Of a stretch of DNA of 64,000 nucleotides, positions 55,085 to 63,753 are shown piece after piece. The first letter of the stretch is position 1, and each line of letters starts with the position of its first letter. The translations under genes were made by a program, and so were the position numbers. Under the pieces are notes generated by a model. It was not told the origin of the DNA. It worked only from the letters and a program-made list of their open reading frames with translations, and searched no databases. The DNA comes from JASLEW01 sp035544875 (GTDB lineage: Bacteria > Acidobacteriota > Thermoanaerobaculia > Multivoradales > UBA5704), in NCBI GenBank assembly GCA_035544875.1, contig DASZZP010000061.1:1-64000 (forward strand), read 5' to 3'.

Positions 55085-56314
55085 ATGCCCAGACTGCAGC
55101 GCAATGTCCAGATCCGCTCATGGGAAGCCGGCGACTCGGTCGAGGGCTTCGCGCTGCTCACCAAGAAGGAGCTGCGCCAGGACCGCAACGGCAAGAGCTA
55201 TCTCGACATGGAGCTCGCCGACTCGAGCGGTTCGATCGTCGCCAAGATCTGGGCGGACAGCCCGGCGCTCAACGGCCAGTTCGAGGCCCATCGTTTCATC
55301 GCCTTCCGCGGCTCGGTCAAGAGCTACCGCGACCAGCTCCAGCTGAGCATCGACAACTGCCGCGAGGCGAACGACGAGGACCGGCGCTTCGGCTTCGACG
55401 AGGCGCTGCTGATCCCGTCCACTGCCGAGGACATCGACGATCTCTGGTCGCGACTCTCGACCCTGCTCGAGGTCGAGGTGGAGCGGCCGGTGCTGCGCCG
55501 CCTCGCCGCCGAGACCCTGGCCGTCTGCGGCAAGGAGCTGCGCGAGCACCCGGCCGCCAAGTCCATTCACCACGCCTATCGCGGCGGCCTGCTCGAGCAC
55601 GTGGTCTCGATGGCGGAGCTCGCGTTGCTGGTCAGCCGCCACTACCGCGATCTCGACCGCGATCTGCTGCTGCTCGGAGTGCTCTTCCACGACCTGGGCA
55701 AGCTGCGTGAGCTGGGCGCGATGCCGGCCAACGACTACACCCTGGAAGGGCGCCTGATCGGCCACGTGGTCCTCGGCCGCGACCTGCTGCGCGAGCGTTG
55801 CGCCGCGATCGAAGGCTTCCCCGCCGACCTCGAGCTGTTGCTCGGCCATCTCGTTCTCTCCCACCAGGGAAAGAAGGAGTTCAGCTCGCCGGTCGAGCCG
55901 ATGACCCCCGAAGCGGTGGCCCTCCACTTCCTCGACGATCTCGACGCCAAGCTCAACCAGCTCCGCACCGCGCGCGCCGAATCGCCCGGCATGCTCTACC
56001 ACCGCGGTCTCGCCCGCTTCGTCTACCTCGCTCCGACTCCCGCACCCGAGCGCGACGACCTTGCTGCCGGCGAGCCTCTGGAGCCGCCCGACTCGCCCCC
56101 GTCGCAGGCGCAGCTCGAGCTGCCCGAGTCGCCCCACTCGCCGACCGCGGCCTCTCCCGCCGCCGCGCCCGCCGTCCCCGCCGAGCCCACCGTCCCGGCC
56201 CCGCCCGTCGTCCCGGCGTCGCCTGTCCCCCCGGCCGAGCCCGCCGCGCCCGCTCAGCCCCTCGACGGCGACGGCGTCCCGATCGGACCCGCCCCTCACC
56301 ACTTGATCCGGTAG
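55085..56314 (+). CDS. YhaM-like OB-fold/HD-domain 3'-5' exonuclease
   Basis: 409 residues. OB-fold nucleic-acid-binding domain (about 15-90: GFALLTKKELRQDRNGKSYL, IVAKIWADSPALNGQF), then an HD domain (about 150-310): SIHHAYRGGLLEHVVSMAEL, LLGVLFHDLGKLRELG, LIGHVVLG and LVLSHQGKKEFSSPVEPMTP. This is the architecture of YhaM, a 3'-5' exoribonuclease. The C-terminal 80 residues are a Pro/Ala/Glu low-complexity tail, not part of the family. It converges with the DUF420 gene and overlaps it by 19 bases. Confidence 0.9.
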   Translation: MPRLQRNVQIRSWEAGDSVEGFALLTKKELRQDRNGKSYLDMELADSSGSIVAKIWADSPALNGQFEAHRFIAFRGSVKSYRDQLQLSIDNCREANDEDRRFGFDEALLIPSTAEDIDDLWSRLSTLLEVEVERPVLRRLAAETLAVCGKELREHPAAKSIHHAYRGGLLEHVVSMAELALLVSRHYRDLDRDLLLLGVLFHDLGKLRELGAMPANDYTLEGRLIGHVVLGRDLLRERCAAIEGFPADLELLLGHLVLSHQGKKEFSSPVEPMTPEAVALHFLDDLDAKLNQLRTARAESPGMLYHRGLARFVYLAPTPAPERDDLAAGEPLEPPDSPPSQAQLELPESPHSPTAASPAAAPAVPAEPTVPAPPVVPASPVPPAEPAAPAQPLDGDGVPIGPAPHHLIR

Positions 56315-56718
56315 AGCATCCAGTAGACAACCACCCCGGTCACCGACACATAGAGCCAGATCGGCAGCGTCCAGCGCGCGATCCGCAGATGCCTGTCGAA
56401 CCGCCGCCGCAGCGCCCTGTAGAGCGTGATCGCCACCAGCACCGGCACCGCCGCCGCCAGGGCTGTGTGGCTCGCGAGCACCGCGAAGTAGATCCCCCGC
56501 GCCGCCCCGCTCCCCGGAAAGCGCACCGATCCCACGTGCGCGTGATAGATCAGGTACGAGGTCAGGAAGAGCGTCGAGCAGACCACCGCCGACACCATCA
56601 CCGCACGGTGCGCCCGCCACCGCCGCCGCCGGATCAGCAGGAATCCGATGACCAGCAGCACCGCCGCCGTGGCATTGAGCGCCGCATTGACCGCCGGCAG
56701 CTGGTGGACCGCGAGCAC
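56296..56718 (-). CDS. DUF420 (CtaM-like) membrane protein
   Basis: 140 residues, four membrane helices with conserved histidines: LPAVNAALNATAAVLLVIGF, RAHRAVMVSAVVCSTLFLTS, ASHTALAAAVPVLVAITLYR and RIARWTLPIWLYVSVTGVVV. DUF420 proteins such as CtaM take part in maturation of heme-copper oxidases. SCO, an ABC transporter and ctaB lie 4.3-7 kb upstream on the same strand, so this is probably the last member of an oxidase assembly locus. Confidence 0.88.
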   Translation of the reverse strand: MLAVHQLPAVNAALNATAAVLLVIGFLLIRRRRWRAHRAVMVSAVVCSTLFLTSYLIYHAHVGSVRFPGSGAARGIYFAVLASHTALAAAVPVLVAITLYRALRRRFDRHLRIARWTLPIWLYVSVTGVVVYWMLYRIKW

Positions 56719-56878
56719 GGCTACATTCTAGCCACCCTCGCCGCCGCCCCCGCACAAGGCCGCGAGCCGTGTGGCGGCCGAGCACGCGCTACACGTGCCG
56801 GCGTCTTATCTCGCTCGGGTCCCTACGCCTGCCCTCGAGCCCTCGCCAGCAGCTCGGAAGGTGCTAGGAACAACTCGC

Positions 56879-57760
56879 TCAGGCAGCCAGGTCGGCTCGC
56901 TTCCCGGCCGCGGTCGCGGGATCCACGGAGTTGGCCTCGTTGTGCCGCGCCACCTGCCTGTTGAGCACCCAGGAGCCGCCGAACAGGCCCTCGTAGCGCA
57001 ACGCGTAGTCCTTGCCGCCGAAGACGCGCTTGCCCTCGAAGGTCAGCGGATCGCCGAATATCGTGTGGTTGGCGTCGATGATCGCGCCGGTGTCGTCGCG
57101 CGGGTCCTGGAAGAGGGTGGCGATCGCCGTCTGGTTCTGATTGAGGTGGAACGTGAGCTTGCCCGCTCCCAGGTCGCGGGTGCTGTTGGACTTGACGATC
57201 TGGCCCAGCTGTGTGCTCTGGACGTTGTCGACGCGATCGTAGGCGCCGAAGAACCAGATGCGGTCCTTGAGCAGGTAGCCGCCGAAATCCAGGCCGTAGT
57301 CTTTCTCGGTGAATCCGGCCACGGTGCCGGTGCTCGACGCCACCTGCTGGGCGGTCGTCTGCAGCGAGTTGTTGTCGTAGTAGCCAAAGGCGTCGCCGTG
57401 GTATTCGTTGCCGCCCGACTTGGTGATCACGTTGATGATGGCGCCGGTCGCGCGGCCGAACTCCGCTTCGTAGCCGCCGCTCTTGACGTCGATCGCCTGG
57501 ATGAACTCGAAGTTGAGCTCCTTGCCTTGGAAGCCGAACTCGGCGCCGGTGGTGTTGACGCCGTCGATGTAGAACACGTTCTCGTTGCCGCTCGAGCCGT
57601 AGACGGTGATCGTCGACTGATCGGTGTTCTCCGGGTTGGCGTCGGAGCTCACCCCGGGGGTGATCTGGATCACCGACGAGTAGTTGCGGCCGGTGGGCAG
57701 CGTCTCGATCGCGCGGCTGTCGAGATTGGTCCCGAGGCTGCCGCGCTCTCGCGCTGTCAT
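56879..57760 (-). pseudogene. TonB-dependent receptor fragment (plug region only)
   Basis: 293 codons containing a TonB receptor plug: NLDSRAIETLPTGRNYSSVI, QITPGVSSDANPENTDQSTI, VYGSSGNENVFYIDGVNTTG, GGYEAEFGRATGAIINVITK and SGGNEYHGDAFGYYDN, then the first barrel strands. There is no signal peptide or carboxypeptidase-like N-terminal domain, and the frame stops about 150 residues into the barrel, so both ends are missing. Its ATG overlaps the stop of the 813-residue gene upstream (TGATG), which suggests a deletion joined the two. It cannot form a receptor. Confidence 0.85.
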
Positions 57761-60201
57761 CAGTAAAAGAGGTGCTCGAGCCAGGAGTTGATCTCTTCGG
57801 CGTACCAGACGCCCTCTCGCTCTTCGAGCCGCACCAAGGCTCCGTGCAGGGGGGCGCTCCAGATGGCGAAGCCATGCCGCGCCCCACGGTCCAGCACCAG
57901 GAGATCGAGATCGAAGGTCGTGAAGGGGCCGAACTTCTCCTCGGCGCGCGCGAGCTCTTCCTGGTTGAGCACCACGATCCTCTGGTAGGGCACGACGGCC
58001 GTGAAGAGCTGCCGATCGCCGGTCCAGAAGCTGGTCTGCTCGCGATCGAGCGCCGGCCTGCCGCTGCAGCAGCGGATCGGACCCTGGACGTACGGAGTCC
58101 ATCCCTGGTGGACCGAGACGTTTTCGAACAGCGCCGCCATGGCCAGGCTCGCCGCCGAGCCATCCGGCGCAGAGGCGATCTGCGGCAGCGGGTCTTGCCC
58201 GTCCGGGAAGCCGTCGTGGTCGGTGTCGGCGGCGAATGGATCAGTGAGCAGCCGCTCCTCCGCGAGGTCGGTCAGGCCGTCGCCGTCGGAGTCGCGCTGC
58301 AGCAGCTCGAGCGGGATGTCGAGGTAGAGGCCGGAAGCGGTGCGCAGCGGGTGCACCTCGCCCCGCGGCCAGTAGAGGTCCGCCGCCGCGAGCTCGCGCA
58401 CCTCGACCTCGACTTGCAGGCGAGCGCCGGCCAGCAAGGGCAGGCGCGACGCCTGGCGGACCACGTAGGGCTGGTTGGCGCGCAAGCCGGTGTAGAGGGG
58501 ACGCGACCAGGTGGCGCCGCCGTCGGAGGAGAGGATCACCCAATAGGCGCCCGGCGAGCCCGGGCCAACCCAATCGTAGTCCTGCGAAACGCCGATCGCA
58601 GCCGCGCGCCAGCCGGCGCGCTCGACGCGCACCGCTTCGAACCTCTCTGGCAGCGACACTCCGCGCATCGCCCGGGCGTGGCGCTTCTCCGCCTCCTCTG
58701 GGGCGAGCGGCTGGATGCCCGCGGGGAGCGCGTGCTCCGCATAAGAGGCGAGGCTCGGCTCCCGCAGCAGTCGATCGAGGATCGGCGCGGCGGGGTCCGG
58801 GCCCAGCTCCGCGCGCCGCTCCTCCTCGGTCTGCCGGGCACTCTCTTCGAGCCGGCTCGCCTCGTCCGCGATCTCGTCGGATAGCACTGGGACGGCGGCG
58901 GCGATCGGCGCGGGCACCACGCCGCCCGCAAGCCCGGGCGCTGGCCGGGAAATCGAGCCTTGCAAACTCAGGGAGGCGCGGCGCTCGAAGTAGGCCGCGA
59001 TAGGCCCGTAACCCTCTCGCCGGGCGATGGCGGCGGCGACCATCAACTGACTCGCGTCGAGGTCGATGTCGTTTTCGCGCCAGCCCAGAGTCAGCACCGA
59101 GACGAAGATCTCGTAGGGATCGTCCCGGGAGGGCTGTGTCCGGAGCTCGAGCAACCGACGCCAGCTGCGGTCGAAGCTCGGCGGCGCCTCGGCCGTCTCG
59201 GCGCCACCGGCCTCGCGTGGCGAACCCCCCTTGGCAGGCGGCGACGCCGTTGGGGGCCGCACTTGCCGCAGCGAGGCGAGGAGCCTCGCAGCCCCCTGGA
59301 CGTCGCCGGCGGCAAAGCGCAGGAGGGTCAAATCGAGGCGCGCATCGCGCAGCTCTCCGTGCCAGGCCATCCCCTCCATCTGGGCTTGGACGTGGCCGGT
59401 CTCCCCGCTCTCGACGATCGATAGGACATCTTGGGGCAGCTCCTTCAGCCGCGCCGCGGCGCGGAGAAGGAGGCCGGAATCGATCTCGAAGCCCAGCTCG
59501 AGCTCGGCCGCCGCGGCGGCGAGGCGCCGGCGCTCCTGCCGGTCCGGTTGCCGGTCGCCGCCGCCGGTCAGGCGCCGCACGCCCTGTTCCGCGAGGGCGA
59601 TGTTCCAGGCAGGATGCCCGGCGGCCTCCGCCGCCGCGAGCCACAGCGCCGACGGCTCCGGCCGGGCGGCGAGGGCGGCAAGATACAGGGCGGCGGCGGG
59701 CGGCGCGTGCCGGCTGCCGGGCCACGGGGCGAGACGGAGCGCCATCCGCACCGGATCCCGCGCGCCCGCGACGACCCCGAGCGCCTCCGGCGAAGGGGAG
59801 AGAACGACCCAACCCCAACGCGAGTAGAAGTCGCTCAGAGCATCGGCGCTCAGGCCGTCGTCAGGGTTGCGATTCAACAACTTGACGTATTCGGATTCAA
59901 CCCGCCGGATCGCCTCCTCCGGCACGAGCTCACCCCGATTGTCATGGGCATCGTAGAGGGCGAGGTCCTGCGCGACAAGCGGAGCGAGGGCGGACGCCGG
60001 TCGAGCGCCCCCGCCGGTGGCGCCGGGGCCTCCGGCTGCGATCACCGTCGGCGAAGGCGGCGCCTGCGCCGCCGCGCCCGATGCCGCGAGACACGGCGCG
60101 GCCAGCCAGCCTCCGGCCGCAATCGCCCAAAGCAAGCCGACGGCGATCGGCCGCCATCCTCGAGCCTCGCGTTTTCTCCTCATGGGTATCCCCGCCGTCA
60201 T
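57760..60201 (-). CDS. Large secreted protein of unknown function with calcium-binding thrombospondin-3-like repeats
   Basis: 813 residues from ATG 60201 (ATG 60183 is possible). Signal peptide LLWAIAAGGWLAAPCLAASG, an Ala/Arg-rich helical region (about 80-450), a beta-rich domain (VSQDYDWVGPGSPGAYWVIL, SSDGGATWSRPLYTGLRANQ) and an Asp-rich calcium-binding repeat pair, DSDGDGLTDLAEERLLTDPF and DTDHDGFPDGQDPLP. The C-terminus is another globular part. I do not recognise the whole. It lies between a broken TonB receptor and a broken AlkP-TPR gene, with dispersed element copy E directly upstream. Confidence 0.75.
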   Translation of the reverse strand: MTAGIPMRRKREARGWRPIAVGLLWAIAAGGWLAAPCLAASGAAAQAPPSPTVIAAGGPGATGGGARPASALAPLVAQDLALYDAHDNRGELVPEEAIRRVESEYVKLLNRNPDDGLSADALSDFYSRWGWVVLSPSPEALGVVAGARDPVRMALRLAPWPGSRHAPPAAALYLAALAARPEPSALWLAAAEAAGHPAWNIALAEQGVRRLTGGGDRQPDRQERRRLAAAAAELELGFEIDSGLLLRAAARLKELPQDVLSIVESGETGHVQAQMEGMAWHGELRDARLDLTLLRFAAGDVQGAARLLASLRQVRPPTASPPAKGGSPREAGGAETAEAPPSFDRSWRRLLELRTQPSRDDPYEIFVSVLTLGWRENDIDLDASQLMVAAAIARREGYGPIAAYFERRASLSLQGSISRPAPGLAGGVVPAPIAAAVPVLSDEIADEASRLEESARQTEEERRAELGPDPAAPILDRLLREPSLASYAEHALPAGIQPLAPEEAEKRHARAMRGVSLPERFEAVRVERAGWRAAAIGVSQDYDWVGPGSPGAYWVILSSDGGATWSRPLYTGLRANQPYVVRQASRLPLLAGARLQVEVEVRELAAADLYWPRGEVHPLRTASGLYLDIPLELLQRDSDGDGLTDLAEERLLTDPFAADTDHDGFPDGQDPLPQIASAPDGSAASLAMAALFENVSVHQGWTPYVQGPIRCCSGRPALDREQTSFWTGDRQLFTAVVPYQRIVVLNQEELARAEEKFGPFTTFDLDLLVLDRGARHGFAIWSAPLHGALVRLEEREGVWYAEEINSWLEHLFY

Positions 60202-61019
60202 GCTTCAGGGTCGGTCGTCGAGCCTTCCTCCCCGTGCCGCCTGCAGTCTGCCAGCGCAAGGGCAATGCCAAGCCACTGGAACGAAACTCCCCGGAGCAAA
60301 AGGGCGGGGGCGTCCCCTTCCCCCCCGGAGGGGTGGGAAGGGGATTGAGGGGTTGTGGGGGGCGATCCGATAGATGCTTCGAGTAGCCCTAGGCGCGGAT
60401 CGGCGGGGTAGGCCGTGATCGCCCGGTCGAGCAGCGCCAGGCAACGCTCGCCGGCGCCACCCCGGCCGTAGGCGGCTGCCCGCTCCAGGGTGTGCTCGAC
60501 GCCGTCGGGCAGTCCGGCGGCGAGCGCGCCGACCAGCAGCGTGTCGGAGCGATCGCGGTCGGCGGGCGGGCGCGCCGCCCCGGCGGGTGGGTGGAGAGTC
60601 ATCAGGACACCGCTCTGCCCCTCCCGCGCCAGCGCCGCCAGATTCGGCATGGTGCCGTCGTCCATGAAGCGGTCGAGAAGCTGCCAGTCAGCACCGTCAA
60701 GTCCCACGAAGAGCACCGGCGCGCCCGGCCGCGCCGCGCGCTCGACCGCCGGCACCGCCGCGGGCGCGGACCTCTCGGCGACCCACTCCTCGGCGGGCAC
60801 CGCGCCCGCGCCGCGCCCTGATTCGGCCGGCTCCCGCTGCCGGCACGCCAGCCCTCCCCACCCCAGCGCCGCGCCCAGCCCTGCCAGCAAGATCGCCCGC
60901 AGGATCGCCCCTGCGCCGCGCTCCAGCCGCCCAGCCGCCGCTCGCGCCTGCTGCGACTGGGCCTCCGCCGTCGCGCGCCGGGCCGCGCTCCGGGCCGCGC
61001 TCCGGTCGCCCACCCTCAT
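60198..61019 (-). pseudogene. Internally deleted alkaline-phosphatase-superfamily/TPR protein, end altered by dispersed element E
   Basis: The open frame begins with an AlkP-superfamily N-terminus (LFVGLDGADWQLLDRFMDDG, TMPNLAALAREGQSGVL) but jumps after MTLHPP directly to Arg/Asp-rich and TPR-like sequence (CLALLDRAITAYPADPR). The usual nucleophile Thr/Ser segment and remaining metal ligands are missing, so several hundred codons seem deleted. From about 60388 the frame runs through the antisense of element E and stops by chance at 60198. The ATG overlaps the SCO gene stop (ATGA), so it is still coupled to that operon. Confidence 0.75.
60281..60388 (+). repeat. Dispersed element, copy E (short form, right end missing)
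   Basis: About 108 bp: ACGAAACTCC, GCGGGGGCGTCCCCTTCCCC, GAGGGGTGGGAAGGGG, GGGGGCGATCCGATAGATGC, TTCGAGTAG, then sequence departs from the consensus. The right 50-60 bases found in copies A-D are absent. The breakpoint coincides with the end of the AlkP-TPR-like coding sequence on the other strand. Confidence 0.88.
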
Positions 61020-61663
61020 CGGCTTTCTTCTTCGCCCAGAGCGGTGAGGTCGGCTGCGAGGCGGGACCGCGTCGTGGGATCGAGCGCTTCGTAGTAGCGC
61101 CGGATGTTGCTGCGGCCATCGACGAGGATGAAACGGGTGCTGTGGACGATGGTGCCGGCCGCGCCGCTGGCAACCGCTCCACCCGGCAGCTCGATGCCGA
61201 GCTTGAAGCCCTGGCGCGAGAGGGCGTAGAGCTCGCGCGCGCTGCCGGTCAGGAAGAGCCAGCGCGGGCTGGCGGCAAAGGAGACGGCGTAGCCGGCGAG
61301 CACCGGCGCGGTGTCATGGTCGGGATCGACGGTGAAGGAGACCAGGCGGAGGCCGCGCGGCCTGGTTAGCGCGCGGTCGAGGATGGCCAGGCGGGCGGTC
61401 ATCAGCGGGCAAGAGGATTGGCAGCGGGTGAAGACGAAGTCGGCCACCCAGGGGGCGCCGGCGAGGTCGCGCAGGCGGATGGTGCGGCCGTCGCGGTTGG
61501 TGAGGGTGAAATCAGGGAGATGGCCGAGCAGCGGCGGAGGGGTGGGGCTGGCGGCGCGGCGGCAGGCCAGCCGGTTGACCAGGGCGACCGCCGCCACCGT
61601 CGCCAGCGCCGCCACCAGCACGCCCCAGAGCAGGCGGCGCAGCCAGGGCGTCGAATCCCTCAT
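61016..61663 (-). CDS. SCO1/SenC-family copper chaperone
   Basis: 215 residues. N-terminal membrane anchor (LLWGVLVAALATVAAVALV), then a thioredoxin-fold domain with the copper-binding FTRCQSSCPLM (CxxxC) and the distal His in TIVHSTRFILVDG; FTVDPDHDTAPVLAGYA is also typical. SCO proteins deliver copper to the CuA site of cytochrome c oxidase. ATG 61663 overlaps the ABC transporter gene (ATGA). Part of the oxidase assembly locus with ctaB and DUF420. Confidence 0.93.
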   Translation of the reverse strand: MRDSTPWLRRLLWGVLVAALATVAAVALVNRLACRRAASPTPPPLLGHLPDFTLTNRDGRTIRLRDLAGAPWVADFVFTRCQSSCPLMTARLAILDRALTRPRGLRLVSFTVDPDHDTAPVLAGYAVSFAASPRWLFLTGSARELYALSRQGFKLGIELPGGAVASGAAGTIVHSTRFILVDGRSNIRRYYEALDPTTRSRLAADLTALGEEESR

Positions 61664-63753
61664 GCGCTGGGACCGCGGCGCATCACCAGCAGATCGGCCG
61701 CGAAGGCTGCGGCGCCGGTGGCCACCAGGGCCGCCAGGCAAAGGGCGGGCGCCGGCAGGCCGGGGCCGACCGCCGAGGCGGCGCCGTAGAGGCCCCAGCG
61801 CAGGGCGCCGAGGCCATAGGTGAGCGGATTGAGGCGCATCAGGACGGCGAGCCAGAGGGGAGCCCCGGCGAGCGGGAAGAAGGCGCCGGACAGCAGCCAC
61901 ATGGGCAGCAGCACCAGGCTCATCACGGAGTGGAATCCCTGGACCGAATCGACCGCCCAGGCGAAGGCGAAGCCGAGCGCGGTGAGCGACGCCGCGAGCA
62001 GCGCCAGCACGGCCGCGGCGGCCGCCGCGGTCCGCAAATGGAGCGGGATGCCGGCCAGCGGCGCCAGCGCCAGCAGCGCCGCCGCCTGCAGCCAGGCGAG
62101 CGTCGCGCCGCCCAGCACCTTGCCGGCGGCGATCGCGGAGCGCGGCACGGGCGCGGCCAGCACGCCCTGCAGGAACCCCTGGTCGCGGTCTTCGATCACC
62201 GAGATGGTCGAGAAGATGGCGGCGAACAGCAGCACCAGGGCCAGCGTGCCGGGGAAGAAGAACTCGAGGTAACGCGCGCCGCCCGCGCTCCCAGGAAGAC
62301 GGAATGAGGCCGACAGGCCGCTGCCGAGCAACGCCCAGAAGAGGAGCGGCGTGCCGATGGCGCCGGCGATCCGGCTGGGCTGGCGGGCGAAGCGGACCAG
62401 CTCGCGGCGCCAGAGCGTCGCCACGGCGAGGCCGCGACTTGCGAGGAGATCCCTCAGGGGAATGCCGCCGTCCATAGCCGGACCGGCGGCTGCCGCAACA
62501 GGCGGAAGCTGCGGCCGACCTGCAGGGAGATCCCCCAGGGGAATGCCGCCGTCCATCGCAACAGGCTGCTCCGGCCCGAGTCTCGGCGCAGCTCCGGAGT
62601 CGGCGGATTCGCCCGCGGCCGCCGATCCTGCTTCTGTCGATCCGGTTGCCGCCAGTCCGGCCGCCATAGGTCCGGCGGGTCCCAGGCGCGAGCCGGTGTG
62701 GCGCAGGAAGACGTCCTCGAGCGTGGGCCGCGCCACCGTGACCGAGTCGATCCGCCCCGGCAGCGCCTCGACCAGCCGGGCGACGAATTCATGTGCGCGC
62801 TGGCGCGTCAGCCGGACCGCGCCGTCGTGGACGGCGGGCGCCAGCTCGGGATAGCGCTCGGCCAGCTCGCGGGCCAGCCGCTCCGGATCGGGGCCGGTCA
62901 GGGTCACCACATCGCCGCCGATCTCCTGCTCGAGCGCTGCCGGCGTCCCCTCGGCCACCACGCGCCCGCGATCGAGCAGCACCAGCCGGTCGCAGCGCTC
63001 GCCCTCTTCCATGAAATGGGTGGTGAGGAGCACCGTCACCCCTTCGCGTCGCAGGCTCTCGAGCACCACCCAGAGCTCGCTCCGCGCCCCCGGGTCGAGG
63101 CCGGTGCTGGGTTCGTCGAGCAGCAGCAGGCGCGGCCGGTGGAGCAGCGCCTTGGCGATCTCGAGCCGGCGGCGCAGGCCGCCCGAGAGGGCCGCCGCAC
63201 GGTCGCGCCACCGGTCGGCGAGGCCGAAGCGGCCGAGGACGGCGGCGATCCGCTCGGCCAGAGCGCGGCCGTGCAGACCGTAGAGATGGCCCTGGTGAAG
63301 CAGGTTCTCGCCGCAGGTCAGCTGCAGGTCGAGGCTGGGGCTCTGGAACACCACCCCCAGCCGGCGCCGCACCTCCGCCGGCTGGCGCACCAGGTCGAGG
63401 CCGAGAAGCTCGATCGAGCCGCTAGCCGGGCGCGCCAGCGTCGCCAGCAGGCGGAACAGCGTCGACTTGCCGCCGCCGTTGGGCCCGAAGAAGCCGAAGA
63501 GCTCGCCCTCGAGGACGCGGAAGCTCACCCCGGCCAGCGCCCGGCGCCCGCGGTACGAGAACTCGACACCGCGCGCCTCGACCACCACCCGGGCGGAGGC
63601 GGACGCCCTGGCTCCGGTCATCCCGGCGATGCCGGCCATCCCAGTCACTTCGGTCGTTCCCGTCGTTCCGGTCGTCCGGGTTGTCCCGGTCATCCCGATC
63701 GTGCCCTCGGCCGTAACGGTCGTCTCGGCCGCCGTCGCGGTCGGGGCCGCCAT
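61660..63753 (-). CDS. ABC-2-type transporter with ATPase and permease in one chain
   Basis: 697 residues. A Thr/Gly-rich N-terminal tail (TTGTTGTT) precedes the ATPase: Walker A GPNGGGKSTL, Q-loop VVFQSPSLDLQ, signature LSGGLRRRLEIAKALL, Walker B LLLLDEPSTGLDP. A linker (about 360-440) contains a duplicated AMDGGIPL.DL motif. The C-terminal half is an ABC-2 permease with about six helices (FFFPGTLALVLLFAAIFSTI and LVLLPMWLLSGAFFPLAG). Two-gene versions of this DrrAB-like exporter sit beside SCO and DUF420 in other bacteria; a role in oxidase or heme assembly is inferred. Overlaps neighbours by 1 and 4 bases. Confidence 0.9.
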   Translation of the reverse strand: MAAPTATAAETTVTAEGTIGMTGTTRTTGTTGTTEVTGMAGIAGMTGARASASARVVVEARGVEFSYRGRRALAGVSFRVLEGELFGFFGPNGGGKSTLFRLLATLARPASGSIELLGLDLVRQPAEVRRRLGVVFQSPSLDLQLTCGENLLHQGHLYGLHGRALAERIAAVLGRFGLADRWRDRAAALSGGLRRRLEIAKALLHRPRLLLLDEPSTGLDPGARSELWVVLESLRREGVTVLLTTHFMEEGERCDRLVLLDRGRVVAEGTPAALEQEIGGDVVTLTGPDPERLARELAERYPELAPAVHDGAVRLTRQRAHEFVARLVEALPGRIDSVTVARPTLEDVFLRHTGSRLGPAGPMAAGLAATGSTEAGSAAAGESADSGAAPRLGPEQPVAMDGGIPLGDLPAGRPQLPPVAAAAGPAMDGGIPLRDLLASRGLAVATLWRRELVRFARQPSRIAGAIGTPLLFWALLGSGLSASFRLPGSAGGARYLEFFFPGTLALVLLFAAIFSTISVIEDRDQGFLQGVLAAPVPRSAIAAGKVLGGATLAWLQAAALLALAPLAGIPLHLRTAAAAAAVLALLAASLTALGFAFAWAVDSVQGFHSVMSLVLLPMWLLSGAFFPLAGAPLWLAVLMRLNPLTYGLGALRWGLYGAASAVGPGLPAPALCLAALVATGAAAFAADLLVMRRGPSA

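Noticed and set aside
54952..55194. Longer N-terminus for the VWA protein
   Set aside because: It overlaps the divergent YhaM-like gene and its promoter and places about 80 residues before the signal peptide.
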